Shown: positions 26,063 to 38,882 of the stretch, piece after piece
Layout of the letters: the number at the start of each line of letters is the position of its first letter
How positions within the stretch are numbered: the stretch's first letter is position 1
Assembly (NCBI RefSeq): GCF_008831285.2
Contig: NC_045145.1
Coordinates: forward strand, 15,994,802-16,058,801
Reading direction: 5' to 3'
Length of the DNA: 64,000 bases
Source of the DNA: Nymphaea colorata
Taxonomy: Eukaryota; Streptophyta; Magnoliopsida; Nymphaeales; Nymphaeaceae
The notes under the pieces: generated by a model
Database searches by the model: none
What the model was told of the DNA's origin: nothing
What the model saw: only the letters and a program-made list of their open reading frames with translations
Program-made: the position numbers and the translations under genes

Positions 26063-26279
26063 ATGAAGACGAGATCAGGCTGCAGCTCAGACCTTCTTGT
26101 ATCTTTTGTTGGTTCTCCTCGCAATGGCCTCTAGTTGTTGGTGCAGGAAGATGCTGAAGGTATCTCATTCATCGGACGCCATGAACTCTGATCGCACAAG
26201 CTTGTTAGGCAACATGTTCCCGAAGGGGCCATTGGCTTCTTCAAGCAGTTCACCCTGCCAGACCAATCTGGGCCCCTGA
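26063..26279 (+). pseudogene. Small secreted peptide gene, IDA-like?, frameshifted in the signal peptide
   Basis: From ATG 26063 the frame reads MKTRSGCSSDLLVS and then stops early at GLC-type codons. Changing frame near 26095 gives a hydrophobic core (YLLLVLLAMASSCWC) and a short pro-region ending GNMFPKGPLASSSSSPCQTN and then LGP, with a stop at 26277-26279. Both halves together have the layout of a prepropeptide of about 72 residues: signal peptide, variable region, C-terminal peptide after PKG. The PKG...PS.PS..HN pattern of IDA-like abscission peptides is matched only loosely (SSSSSPCQTN in place of PPSxPSxxHN). A TATA box upstream supports a real gene start. Either a pseudogene with one indel, a sequencing error, or an unrelated secreted peptide. 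The family call is inference. Confidence 0.35.
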
Positions 26280-28787
26280 TGCTGTCAATTAATCCTCTAG
26301 TACAGAAGCAGCTTTCACTTGTGAGCCAAAATCTTGAACTATGGTTCGCTTGAAGTCGTTGTTGCTTCTACCGGGCGTGCATGTTTTTCACAAAGTAGGC
26401 CGACTCTTCATTCTTTCAATTGTCTACTACAATTCTTGTGTTCTATAGTTTTCATTTCATCTTTTCGTCATTGATTCAATATTAGTTCATAAAAGTATGG
26501 AGCTAGATTGTCCATAATATTGCAAAGAAAAGATTCTTTTAAAGAAAGTTAGATAATTTCTCAAGCACAAAACATTGTAAAAGGCCCTAACGGATATAGC
26601 ATCTCCTTTTGATCTATTGTAGCTTGCTTAGTTCGTATTTATCATAGAATCTGCAGGGTATGATTAATGTGAAGTGGTGTTTCAGACATGTGGCGGTTAC
26701 AGGGGGCTCGAGTGGCATTAACAGATCTGTATCTGTTCTACATAAAAAGCATGCATCGATCGAGTTTTTACAATATTTTACTTGACAAAAATTATTTTCT
26801 AAACATATATAGAAACAATCGACGAGCAGAGTTCTTTTCTGGAACACTGAACAAATTTCAAAAGTTATAAAAGCATTAAGATAATGGACGTAACTTTGGA
26901 CAGACAAGGTGATAGTGAAATTCTGGGTCAGGCCTCTAAACAAGTGTCAAAATTCCCATCACTAGAAAGGCACCTCAAACTCAAATCCACACTGTTAATC
27001 GATCTCAATTGTGAGTGATGAATGCAGCTAATGTTGATAATGGTGCTTGTTGAAGGAAATTAACAATTAGATCTAAGTCAAGCATAAACCTTTATAAATT
27101 GTATGTGAAATGTTGCATAGCTCTGGCACAAAGACGTTGAGTGGAATATTCTGCCTTATGCTCAGTAAGCTTCTCATGCATGGCGTTAGGTCATACGTGA
27201 AAAGGAAACACATGAGAAATAACTATTTCTCCAGTAAATGCACAGGTTGTGGCAACAATGGCACATGGTAGCCGAGCAAATGAAATTTTCAATGTCGAGT
27301 AAAGCGAGGATAACAGTTGCTTAGAGGAAATAGTAGGCAAGGGAGGGAACTGACTTCCTTTGAAGAGTCGTCTTCTTCTCCTTCTCTGCTTCATTTCCCT
27401 TTCAACCATCTGATTAGTGGACTTGATCAGGGTAGTGAAATTTGAACAATATCGTATTCTGACGGAGACTGACGATTTATTGTCAGTTTGATTGCTGATG
27501 AGAGGATGGTATGAACGGCGATGATTTATCGAGTGTAAGGAAAGGTCTTTCAGCTTCCAGCCCATCAAACCACGGCTTCTGTCATGCTTAAGAGAAGTGT
27601 AAACAGCTTGAACCAACCTGTAGTATAGTGCGATACGTCATCAAAATAAGCAGTTAGTAGGCATAATACACTGTATATATTAGAATTACATCTCAAATTG
27701 TCACTGTGAAGAAAATTAAAGATCACTATTTATTAACATCAAATTGTCAATACAAGGTTCAATTAAACTAGATCACTTTAAATGGCCACTTTAAGTAGAT
27801 GGACATGTACTGGATGATTATCGATGTATAGGCCTAGTTATATATATGGATTCCCAACAATTAGAGCATATTATAAATGATTACAATGTGGCACCACATT
27901 CTGACTCTCCCACTCCATAGCTTGTCATCCTCAACGAAGCTTCAGAGTTCATGTCCGAAATTTCAACTGTTCTTCAATTTCTCTTTTGGAAAAAGAAATT
28001 GAACTTGAAGCTGGACGGAAGGTTCCTCCAAGTTCAAGCCATTCATTAGGTAGATCTCCACATATTCTCCCTCTCCCATTCCCATGCATCATGCACGAGA
28101 ATATTAAAAAGCGTTAGTTCAGGGAATGCACGCACGTGCACCAAAGGCCTACATTCAGGATTTCACCTTGTTGCTTCCCATCTTTTGTCCTTATAAGGAG
28201 TTTTCTCTTTGATGGACCATGACTAGTTTGGTCATTTTGTATTCCAGTCGCGCAAGACGGGGCCAGCCGGAGCAATCCGGCCTCTCAGAACGTTGCCCGA
28301 TGTTGAGTAACAAGCCCACTGTCATAGTTTCCTTCTGCTAGCTGCTAAGTCAAGCTAAATAAACTCTCTTGAAAACAGAGTGAGAGAGAGAGAGTCTACA
28401 TGCTTAACCAAAAAGAACATGGACTTGTATAGATATTGAAGATGGTCTAGCAGCAACAACCAAAAGCAACAAAATTCCCCCAAAAACAACAAAACCCACT
28501 CAGCCCAAAAGCAACAAGATTCAAATAGTCAAAACGCAACAATGTTCCAATAACAACTTGGGAAAACTTAAATTGTCCAAGAAAGAAGCCTTCACTCCTT
28601 CACTGTTGTGTGCCACCATCATACATAGCAAGGACGTGCAGTGAAGAAATTATACAACAATTTAATTATAGCAATTGAATTCCTGGACCACGAAAAATCC
28701 TCAGTACATGTTGGATTCCCGCGGTTCAAATCCAGGAAATTGACTCGACATATTACATCTGTAGGGTTGGGTATAAAAAGATAACGT

Positions 28788-28801
28788 CACACACACACAC
28801 A

Positions 28802-28860
<59 letters not shown>
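28788..28860. repeat. (CA)n-(TA)n microsatellite
   Basis: About eight CA units are followed by about 28 TA units (28805-28860). Confidence 0.95.
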
Positions 28861-28863
<3 letters not shown>

Positions 28864-31210
28864 AATGCCTTATATGATGATAAACATATTAAGTGCCTCA
28901 CGCATTGGTTTCTAAAGTATTTGAATTTAGAACAATATACTTCTGAAATTGATGTCTAGAAGTGGTTCACAAGAAGATCTTTTAAGAGTTAGGAAAGTAT
29001 GATAGTATTTGTCAAAAGAGTTAAGAAGACAATGATTTTGTTGATTGTAGGTTATATGCTAAAAGTTTATCTCTGTTCCATATCGTCCCTTCCCCCATCT
29101 CTGTTCTATGTGCTAATAGTTTAAGGTAAACAAATCATCTGTTCTGAGTGCCTTGAGTTTTGGTTTTTCACTCTTAAGTTGCAGATTGCAGACTTGATGA
29201 TCCACTTGGGATCAAGTTCAATAGGAAATTTCTTGCTGTGGAGATAAAAGAAAAGACAGTTTTGTGTTGGATAAATAGAGCTGGTCATATGGAGACTGGG
29301 GGTTGGGGGTGGATCACGCTAATTCTTTTTGTAATGGGGACAGATGTCATGCTTCTATGCAGTTTTCTTTCTTGATTTTGTGTTCGCTCCTTTATAAGGG
29401 TGAAGTCAGGAGTGGCAAATACTTCTGCTAATTGATTGATTGACATTGGAAGCTAGGTTGTTATGGAGTCTTTTTCACATTGATTGAATTTTAATGGGCG
29501 GAAACATTTTATGTCTAAGGGTGTGGCTTGATGTGCTCTCTGGCAAACAGTCATGCTTTGGCAAGTATCTATCCCACAATGATATGGAAATGTTATATGT
29601 ATTTACTTACATATGGGACATGAATTTGAAAGAGTTTTTAGAAGTTGGGCATGCAAGCAAGCTCACATATAGATACACATACACATGTTCTAAAAAAAAT
29701 CAATTTAAGAAATTTTTTCAAAATATATGATACCTAAGAACATTTGCTACTACTCAGTTTTGTGAAAATTAAGTGTGTCGCCAACGGGAAAGAAGAAGAT
29801 CGTCGAGTTAGTTTCATTAGAAAACCTTACTAAAGTTAAAGAATTGGGGTTATGAACTTATAATCATGGAATCGACTTGTAATTTCTGATGTTTGTAGTT
29901 GGTTTGAGTGGATTAGGTTATAAAGTAAACCTTTGATCTAAAATGAACAAAATATATTTTGAGGGTCATGCCAAATGTTGTCGAATTCTTTTGATTGCGG
30001 ACATAGCTGAATCTATATCATTGGGTTCTATCTCTCTCACACCTTGGCTGTTCATGGCATCGGTAATACAGGAAACAAATAGCCTGTATTGGAACGTTAT
30101 TACGAGGTGCATATAATTGTTTTTGAAGTTTCCTGTTCACACCATTAGAGCTACATGGCAAGAGGGCAAGAGAATGAAGAGAAACAGATAACAACAGAGA
30201 CAAAGAGACAGAAATGAGAGTTATATAGCGATAGAAAGAGAAGTGCCTTACGCTTTCTCCGCTAAACAACAGTCTCTGCCGTACGTCACCTTCTTCACCT
30301 GGCCAAGCACGCCCACCAACACTCGCAATGAACAGTACTGGAGAAAAGCAACGAAGAAGTCCAACAGTCGTGTGACGTTTCCCGCGGTAACAAATGGTCT
30401 TCATCATAATCGGATTCAATGGCGACCTCATTATAGAGATTGCAAAATCACCTTCATCGGCAGAGCTTTAACGCATCGGAAAAGGCGATTTCTGATCATA
30501 AGCAAGATCCCGTCATTGCATCACCGAGTCGCTCTTTTCTGTTTACCTTCCACCGTCGGGGTATCTCTAATTCCAGAACCATCGGTCAGCGTTTAAGAAA
30601 ACGACGGTCATCAACGACATGAGGCGTCGTCAATCGAAACATGCATTGATGGAGGGAAGAAAGCACTGAAAAAGATATTACGTCACGGCAACGACGGGGC
30701 AACGAGACGCGTTAGAGGAGCTCCTTCTAACGATTATCGACTGACGATGTCGCTTGCCGGCATCAGAAAATATTGCGAGCATCGGTGAGAGTCGTGTGCA
30801 TCGTCAAGGATACTGAAAGCCTCTGACGGCGGCGAAAGGGACACCCTCAGGGATCTTTGTTTTTCTTGTAGCCACGGTAGGCAACAGCAGCCACGCTGTC
30901 TGCTGTGCGCGAGGCCGATGCCTCCTCCTGTCCCTTTTAAGGGGCCTCCCAGGAGGATGGCGGAGTGTCTTCTCTTCATGCCATGGCCTTCACTGTCGCA
31001 GCATGAACAGACTCCATTCCCATTCTTCAGCGGCTCACAGCCTTCACAGGATGCCTGGGCTCTTCAGAGATGCCACCGCTAAGGTTATTCAGAAGCTTTA
31101 CATGAGGGCCGAATATTTCAAGCCCTCCTAGAAATTGGATTGATGTTATGAAAAAACTGGAAGGTACCAGATTTTTCAAACATTTGCAACAATGATGCAT
31201 TCACGTGGAG

Positions 31211-31211
<1 letters not shown>

Positions 31212-31255
<44 letters not shown>
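31212..31255. repeat. (GT)n-(GA)n compound microsatellite
   Basis: Thirteen GT units are followed by about nine GA units, roughly 280 bp beyond the FAB1C stop codon and probably close to its 3' UTR. Confidence 0.95.
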
Positions 31256-31537
31256 GAAGAGAGGAGGAGAAGTTTTCCTTAACATGACCTTTACAAAAAC
31301 CAACATTTGGATAATAAGAAATTGTTGCTGCTATCGCCAGTAACATCTCCTGCTGACGAATGAATATCATACAATTATGCAATCAAAGGAGCAAAAATAT
31401 TGGAAACATGGATACATGTATTGTTTACAAAAGATGCAGGCATATTCAATGGAATGGCATTCCTTATTGGTTACATGAAGATCAATTTTAGACCACGAAC
31501 TCAGTACGAGAAAAGGACGAAGGACAGGCAATGAGGA

Positions 31538-34500
31538 TCACTGCTCAGGGACCATGAGAAAGTAGGAGGCAATGGCTCTCCTGAACCTCTTCTTGTACTG
31601 TTTGGGTGAAATAACAGTGGGTTCGGAATTCTGCCCGCGAAGAATGCCAGCAGTCTTCGCCCATGTCTCGAGATGCTTGTCCCATGTGTATTGTCTCATG
31701 AAATCAATTATTCCCAAAACCAGCTCCTTCCTCTCTTCATCGACTCCAACGAGCAACGAGTAATCCATCACGTCCACTGACTGGAAAATAAATCAGAAAA
31801 CTAAAATGAGCATATGGAAACAGATTGATGGAGAAATCAGATGGAACTTAGATACCAAAATTACCGTCAAGAAGGAGGTATCATTCCACACAGCCCTTTC
31901 TAAACAGTGCTTGTCCTCACTCCTAAGAAATATTGGGTTTGTCCGCAGCACCTCCAGAAAATTCTCGTCTAACAGAACCTCAGAATTGTCTGCATTGTAA
32001 CGTGATCGGGTAGACCCCTTTAGATCGTATGTTCGTGAAATTGTTCTTCCAAAAAACAGATTCTCCATCACCATGAAGTCCATCTTTTCTTCTTTTCCAG
32101 TCTTGAGATATTTTGTTGTAACCTAGATATGTTGCAGCAAGAGAGCCAGATCATACACAAGAAAAGGAGAAGCACTTTAAAGCTTTTAAAGGAGATTATC
32201 AGTAACACACAACACAACCAACCTGATATATGCCGAGGACTTTTGCGAGGCAGGTCGGGTAACCTGAGCTAAGTGCATCTGACAAGTACTTGAAGTAATA
32301 CAGCGCAAACTCCTCAAAGGATGCCAGCTCAGTCCTTGTGACCTGCTTTATAATGAATCTCTCATCCAGCGTCTTTGCAAAATAGACGTTGCTTTTTCCA
32401 CCTTGGGCCCTCCACCTCCGGCAACGGCTTAGAGATTGCAAAAAATCAATCTCGTTCGGAGAGCATTTTCTCCTCAAACCATCAAAATGTTTTGCAAAAT
32501 AACATGTAACAGCAAATCTGACCTTGCCACCGGGGAGTAGTGAATCACCATCAAATGACATCTTAAAATGTGGTGACTTTGGTGAGTCAGAACAATAAAG
32601 TCGTCTGGGAGATAAGGCACTGGCATCAGATCCATAACTTCTGAGCTGGATATCATCAGAACCTATCTGGTAGTTGATCTGACTATGGGCCAAATTATTT
32701 TCATCAACAGGTTTAGATCCATCTACATGAATTGATTTATCATATATAAAGGACTCGTACTCCTTGGAACTAAGGGCATATGTGATGATACTTGTAGGTT
32801 CATTATCGTAAACAGCTACCACTATATTGTTTCGACCTGTTGATGGCAACAGCAAGCTTGGTCCTTCACTTAACATGTGATATGAAGATGTAAGAAAAGA
32901 TGGAGTATAATTTAAGATGGCATCAAATCTTTGAGATGTTTTAGGAAGGCCTCTGTAGTAGAATTTCCGCATGTTTGGAACCGGGGTCTTAACTAAGCTG
33001 TCGCAATCCCCTGAAACATGAAAGGACTTGGCTGGAGATAAACCCGGTGAGGTATGGAAAAGGCTTCTTCTACTCCTCTCTCCAAATCTCAGTACAGAAT
33101 CAAAAGAATAAACTCTCACAGGAGCCATGGCTTTCCGGCAACGGTCACTAACAATTTGATTTGCTCGGGAAATGGAACCAAATTTCTCAGCATCTTCTGA
33201 TGGTGACACCTGGGTGTTCAGACCACTCAGAGATTCTGTGGAGCCCGTCCAGGCAACATCTATGTTCTCAGACAGAATGGAACACTCTAATGACATGGAT
33301 TCAGATGCCTCAGTGAGATGACAAGAATCTGATTGAGGATCTTCAGTATATGGACTGCCTTCAGTAGATCTAACATAATCGAATACATCTACATCACTGG
33401 AATCATGGTTGAGAAGCAGATTTTCCTGAAAACCAAAGAATTTGTCCAAGGCACTGCAGAACTTTGGAGAATTCCCGTTATGTAGAGGAGCAAAGGCACC
33501 ATCTCTAAGAGATGTATCAGCCTCAGTGCAACTATTGGATGCAGAAGAACTTATGCACTGAATTCCGAGGTCAAACTTTGTTGGGGATCTTGTTGTTTTA
33601 ACCAATGAGTCCAACGTATGGAGACGATGATCCCAAACGTACGAGTCAACTAGGAGACACCACCTGAGGTAAGCAAGCTCAAAGATACTTGCCCCTGACA
33701 CCACCTGACAACAATTCTCAATAGCAGCTCCTCGCAGCAAGCTCTGGCAGATTTACCAATCAAACAACTTCATTACAAAAATCTGTATTGTAAATACATT
33801 TATCAAATTTAACCAGATAAATGAAAGAAGCAGGAGCAAAAAGCAGAATTCTGGCTGGATTGTTTGCCAAACTAAGATAAGTCCAACCCACTTTAACAAT
33901 CAATCATTCTTCACGATTACTAGTGACATGTAAATAAAAAACATTTCACACCATTGTTCAATTATTACTGCAACCATTATGAGATAATTTATTCATAACA
34001 GCTAACAATCAAGTCTAGGGACAGAATGACTTACATCATATTCACTTTTTTCGGCTCTGATCAAAATTTTCAGTTCTGCCATGTAGTTGATGAAGTCATT
34101 TAGAGACATGGACTCAGAACCAGGTCCAACAGTGGTATATTGTTCTTCCATCCTTTGAAGTGCATCAAAAACTTCAGTGTAAAGAATTTTCATTTTTTCA
34201 GAAACCTGTAGAACGAAAAGGAAACAATATTAAATATGTACCGATGCCTTTTTTTATCAAGATGTGAAAATCACTATTTACAGCATACATCAGCTGCCTC
34301 CTTTGTGATCCACTCCTGTTGAACCTGACTTCTATATTCCAGGAGTAATGATGGCAGGAACACGGTGAATATGTCAATGGGATCATAACAGAAAAAGGCA
34401 ACTGTGTCCCCGTACCTATAAGAGTCAACTTTTGACCTTTAGTATCCAGCAGATATAAACCACAACAACAAAAAAAAGGAGGTTCTAAACGAAGACAGAT

Positions 34501-37500
34501 TGCCACAAGCTAAAAGAAGTTAATAGCATACCCGTAGTAGTGAAGGCAATCTCTCTGCAGAGAGTGGCTGCAGCTTGCAACACGTTTTGCAGTTGCATTA
34601 TCTGAGAAGCTAAGCTCCAAGAACTTTCCAAAAGACAATCCCCAGGCAGCATCAGACATGATGACTCTGTTCTTTGCCTCTGAAACTCCGTCTTTACGGG
34701 CACACTTTAAACATCGATGCCACATCCATATTTTCCCTTCAGGCTTTCCAGGAAGGTTTAATGAAGGGATACACTTTACGTACATACTTACACTACCTTG
34801 CTCGTGGATGTAGCGTCTAACATGAGCTTCAGCTGGTTGACTGCATGACATGCAGGGTGAAGCCTGATAAGCAAGCAGCAGCAAGCAGTCAGTCAGAACA
34901 TTGCATTAAGTTAACCAGATGCATAAATAAAACAGCAAAGACATGAAGGCACTAAACTAACCTGGTTAAAGAGATCGTCTTGAAGGAATCTTCCTAGTGG
35001 CTTATCAGAAATACCATAAAACTTAATCCGTAAGAGCTGGGATTGTTCACATACTGTTCCTTTGGTCAAGCATCGTCTAGAAAACAAAACTGCTATACCT
35101 TGCTTTGTCTCTACTCTTGGTATAAATTCTTGGGATAGGTTTTCTCCTTCAATGGCATTCATTTTCATTCTCTCACCAGAACTATCATTCTTGCTCGCAA
35201 TGTCTAAACCTCCTTCTTCCGCTGCCCAGATCTCCTTAGGCATCCCTGTCATAATTGCATCATGAGAAGAATGTACCAACAAATCCTTTACCTTCTCACA
35301 CTGAGATTCAAGGCATGAGCTTGGCATTACATGTGAAACAAAAGCCTCAGGACCTCCAGGAGGCACAGTCATATCCATGTCTCTATCCGTCTTGGAATCT
35401 AAAGCTGTAGGAGATGAAGCAAACATGAAGCTTGACTCAGCACATTCATGCGGTAACTGGAGGATTTCATGTTCTGAATTGAAACTTGATGTCCACGTAT
35501 TTTGTGCTTGAACTTCCAGCTTCGGAATAGGAATTGTTAGTTCACTAAGCGAGCTAGATGCTTGAATTCTATCAACAGCCTGGACAGTGCCTATGTAGGC
35601 ATTTGACCTAGAGATTGAATTGGTTCTGTTAACATTCAATGGCTTTTCTGGTAAAGCAGTCGGGGGTTCCACAGGGAAATTCGGCAGGGTTGCACCTTCA
35701 TCAGCAAGGAAGGATGTCTCAAGCAATAAATGATAAGCTGCAAAGACAGCATATTGCACAACGTGCTTCACCTTCTTCAGCTCTTCACGAGGTGCTCCTC
35801 TAAGTAGGACCTTCAATATATATATATATATATATATTAGTCAGTGTGTAGATCTTTGCAGTACAATCAGATGGCATCTGCTACCTAAAGCTGCAAACTG
35901 CACAAGCAACAAAGGCACTAGACAGAAAATTTATTCCCCTTTAGGCACACCATTTTCAAAAGTGCCAGGTGCATGATGCAACAAGAGCTTTTCAAATTTT
36001 TGCAGGAGAAACCTAATAATGGTAAATGTCCATGGACAATTTACATTGTAAACACAGGAATAAATTGTAAATTAGACATAATAATAATAAATAACCATTT
36101 ATTCATTTGGTCTCTCAGAAACAATACATAGTATGGGGAATCTACCAAGTTGATAATCCTTGTATAATAGCCAAATAAAGCAGAAATAGATTCAGCTGAG
36201 TCTGTGACCATTTATGATACTGGTGGTCTCAAGCAGATCAAAAAGAATAACTACATGAGACGACAATCAACTTGAAGTGTGCATCCTGAATGGCAAAACA
36301 CCCGAACTGCAAATGACTTGGTGCATGTGAAGCCAAGATACAATCAGGTCAATGCAATCTCGGTGAAGAGAGTGAGTCATTCCTGATGATCCAGTTTGGT
36401 CAAATTTAAACTTTTCACATGCAGCCCATCTGATCCATCCAGTTTAGATTGATTTAGCAAGCCATGGAATGTGCTGGATTTTCAAACTATTGATAAAATT
36501 TACATTCCAATTTCGCTTGAGATGACATCAGACTGAGTGCAAAATTTTCATCAGCAAACCAAATTATGATTTAGGAATAGGTCAGCACAATCTTACCGTG
36601 CAGCCTAAGCGTCTCGGGCAACCTTCAAGAAACATCAAAGTCTTCTTTGCCGGTTTCTTGTTAGGAGTGTCAGTAGCTTGATATTCCTCAAATGTTTCTA
36701 ACCGGAAAATCTCACATTGCCCCAACATTGGTGAAATAAGATCATCAACTGAAGGGATAATTTGAGCACCTGTGGTCCTAGCAATGCGCTCCAGAACTGA
36801 TCTTTTAACATTTAAGACCAAGGATATGTCCTTGCTCAGAAGGTGTTCTATGGCACGAGGTGATACACTCTTTTCCACCAGGACAACATTTGGGTGATGG
36901 GCCTGAATCTTTGAAACTTTCATCTTAATATCATCCATCTCCTGCTTAAGAAAACACAAGGTTTCAGAGACTGTCATCCAAATGAAGTCAACATGTTAGC
37001 AGATATGGAGAAAAAACATGCTACCTGATTAATCAAAGTATCAATTGATGCTAGCTGATTTGGAAGCTTCTCATATTCCAGTGCTCCAAGCAGAAGCAAC
37101 TTGGGATTTTTGTACCGTGAAGTCATCCGCTTGTGCTTCATTTTCTTGGAGAAAACAACCCCCTTTATTAAAACACTGTCAAATGCAAAGCCCCTCTATT
37201 ATAGAACAGTACAAGGCAAGAAACTAGGCGTTATTAAATGAAGATAACATAAAAAATTACCTTTCCCTTGGATATCCACATGCAATGCATTTAACCTTTA
37301 CATAATCACAAGGGTCCATGCTGCCACCATCGTTTGTATCAGGTTTCACAAAATTCGCAGATTGCCAAGCCAAGGAAGTAACTATCTCTACCCAACCATC
37401 CTCTATTTTGCCACTCCCCGCATCAATACCCTCCCCCTTCAACAGCTGTGAGATAAGAGCCCTGAAATGACCATGAATCACAGCTCTCAGAGACTCTTTG

Positions 37501-38882
37501 TGCTGCTCATTCAGTTTGTCTTTTTTCTTCACAATATCATCTCCAACACTATTTGATGAAAACTGTAAGTCAGTAGTACCAGAGAACTCGTCATCAGACT
37601 CGAAAACAGTGTTTTCAGTTTCCTCATTCTCATCCTCTGGAGGCAACCAAAATTTGTCATTATTTTTGTAGTCCAAAACCAACAAAAATTTCTGCTGTTG
37701 ATTCTGAGAGTCATAATCAACGCTGCAAGCAGGACTTTCGATTTCCTCAACATTTTTTCTCGACCTCCCTGAAGTCTGCACCTGTTTTTGGTGTAGGTGG
37801 AAGTAACCCTGGGATTTTTCATATTCCAGTTGACAATCAGGGACAGGTGAATCAACTTTCTCAGGGCTAAGGCCCGTAAAAGAGGAGTTGTCAAAGGGAG
37901 TCGATGTAGCTGACTTGAAACTACATACATCACTTATAGTGTAAGTACTACTCGCATCTATATCAGAAATAAATCGATAATATTCACATCTTGGAGTTGA
38001 GAAGTTCTCGGTATCATCAGGGTCTGTACAATCGCATGTTTCTGCATCATAAGTCCTACAACAAGAAGCATCAAAAAACCGATCACCATCCATAGTAACT
38101 CAACAACAAATACGAAGTGTAACAGAACGGAAGAAAAAAAAAAAAGACAATCAGTTTGTACAGTGAGCGAACACCGACAAGAATAAAATCCAAATTATTT
38201 CTCTCCCAATGTATCGTACATCATCAAGCACAAAAAATATAATCTAGGCACGGGGAACTTACTTGTCATAACATCTAAGAGACACTGGTGGTAGCTGATC
38301 TGCAGGACTTAATATATTCAAGGAACAATTTCGCTCATGTACAACATTGCCAATGCCATTAGCATTATCAGGTTTGCAGGCCAGGCCATTTTTGCACTCT
38401 TCAGCGCCACAGAGTCGAGCTACTTCTGAATCACCACCCAAGGTAGTAACACCAGTTGTCTCACTGAAAGAAAATGAAGAATGTAGACTATTTTCTGAAG
38501 CATTCATAAGGGTGTCATTCTCAGTTTGCTTCACATGCCCATCCTGTTCTAAACCACGAAGACACAGCTTACACAATGTGGTGGTGAACTGCATATTGCC
38601 TAAACGGATTTCTGATTTACAATTTTTCAAAGAAACCGTGCTGTTCTGCATACATCCTGCACAAAACGGCCTGCCGCAGACACAGCATCGCCTTCCATGG
38701 TTGAACGCCACACAAGGTAAATTGCATTCAAAGCACGTGTTGTAGACCTCATGACAAGTGCAAGTATTCCCAGAACAATCAGCCAAATCACTCTTCAAAT
38801 TTAGCCAAGATCTCACTTTCTCAAACAAATGGGAAAGAGAACTATCTAAATATCCATATAGATGGAAGCTGCTGTCATTCAT
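31538..38882 (-). CDS. FAB1C: 1-phosphatidylinositol-3-phosphate 5-kinase, FAB1C type
   Basis: Makes PI(3,5)P2 from PI3P on endosome/vacuole membranes. Eleven exons: 38882-38263, 38055-37261, 37175-37025, 36941-36597, 35810-34962, 34863-34532, 34415-34289, 34205-34035, 33743-32223, 32122-31865, 31780-31538. All junctions are GT-AG, phases agree, and the total is 1,803 residues plus stop. Domain order: a Cys-rich N-terminal finger (residues 50-115), a TCP-1/Cpn60-like domain (about 470-720, e.g. KDISLVLNVKRSVLERIA), a conserved Cys-rich region (about 921-1031, CMSCSQPAEAHV, MWHRCLKC) and a C-terminal PIP kinase domain (about 1500-1803: GGKSNVYFAK, FIIKQV, YDLKGSTRSRY, NDTSFL, MDYSLLVG, GIIDFMRQYTWDK). 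LETLRT-like and DFMRQYTWDKHLETW wording favours FAB1C over A, B or D. I chose ATG 38882, just before the SLSHLFEKVRSW start typical of the group; in-frame ATG 38954 adds 24 residues. It is longer than Arabidopsis FAB1C. Confidence 0.95.

Larger units (their letters stand above)
26280..31537. other. Intergenic region before the FAB1C 3' end, no gene recognised
   Basis: Contains a short segment at 26680-26725 reading FRHVAVTGGSSGI in one frame (see findings), and a 141-codon minus-strand frame at 27616-27191, Arg-rich and without a domain. It also holds CA/TA microsatellites at 28788-28860 and a GT/GA microsatellite at 31212-31255. The 30.2-31.0 kb part is richer in CG and has frames of 81-137 codons on both strands that I do not recognise. 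A TATA-like CTATATAACT on the minus strand near 30220-30232 might mark an unidentified transcript. Confidence 0.4.

Noticed and set aside
27191-27616. 141-codon minus-strand frame with an Arg cluster
   Set aside because: No recognised domain, no promoter or splice context, and neighbouring frames are similarly random.
37257-38093. Separate gene start at MDGDRFFDASC (38093)
   Set aside because: These codons precede a good TTCTTGTTGTAG acceptor at 38056; the phase fits exon 1 joining at 38055, so this is intron sequence of FAB1C.
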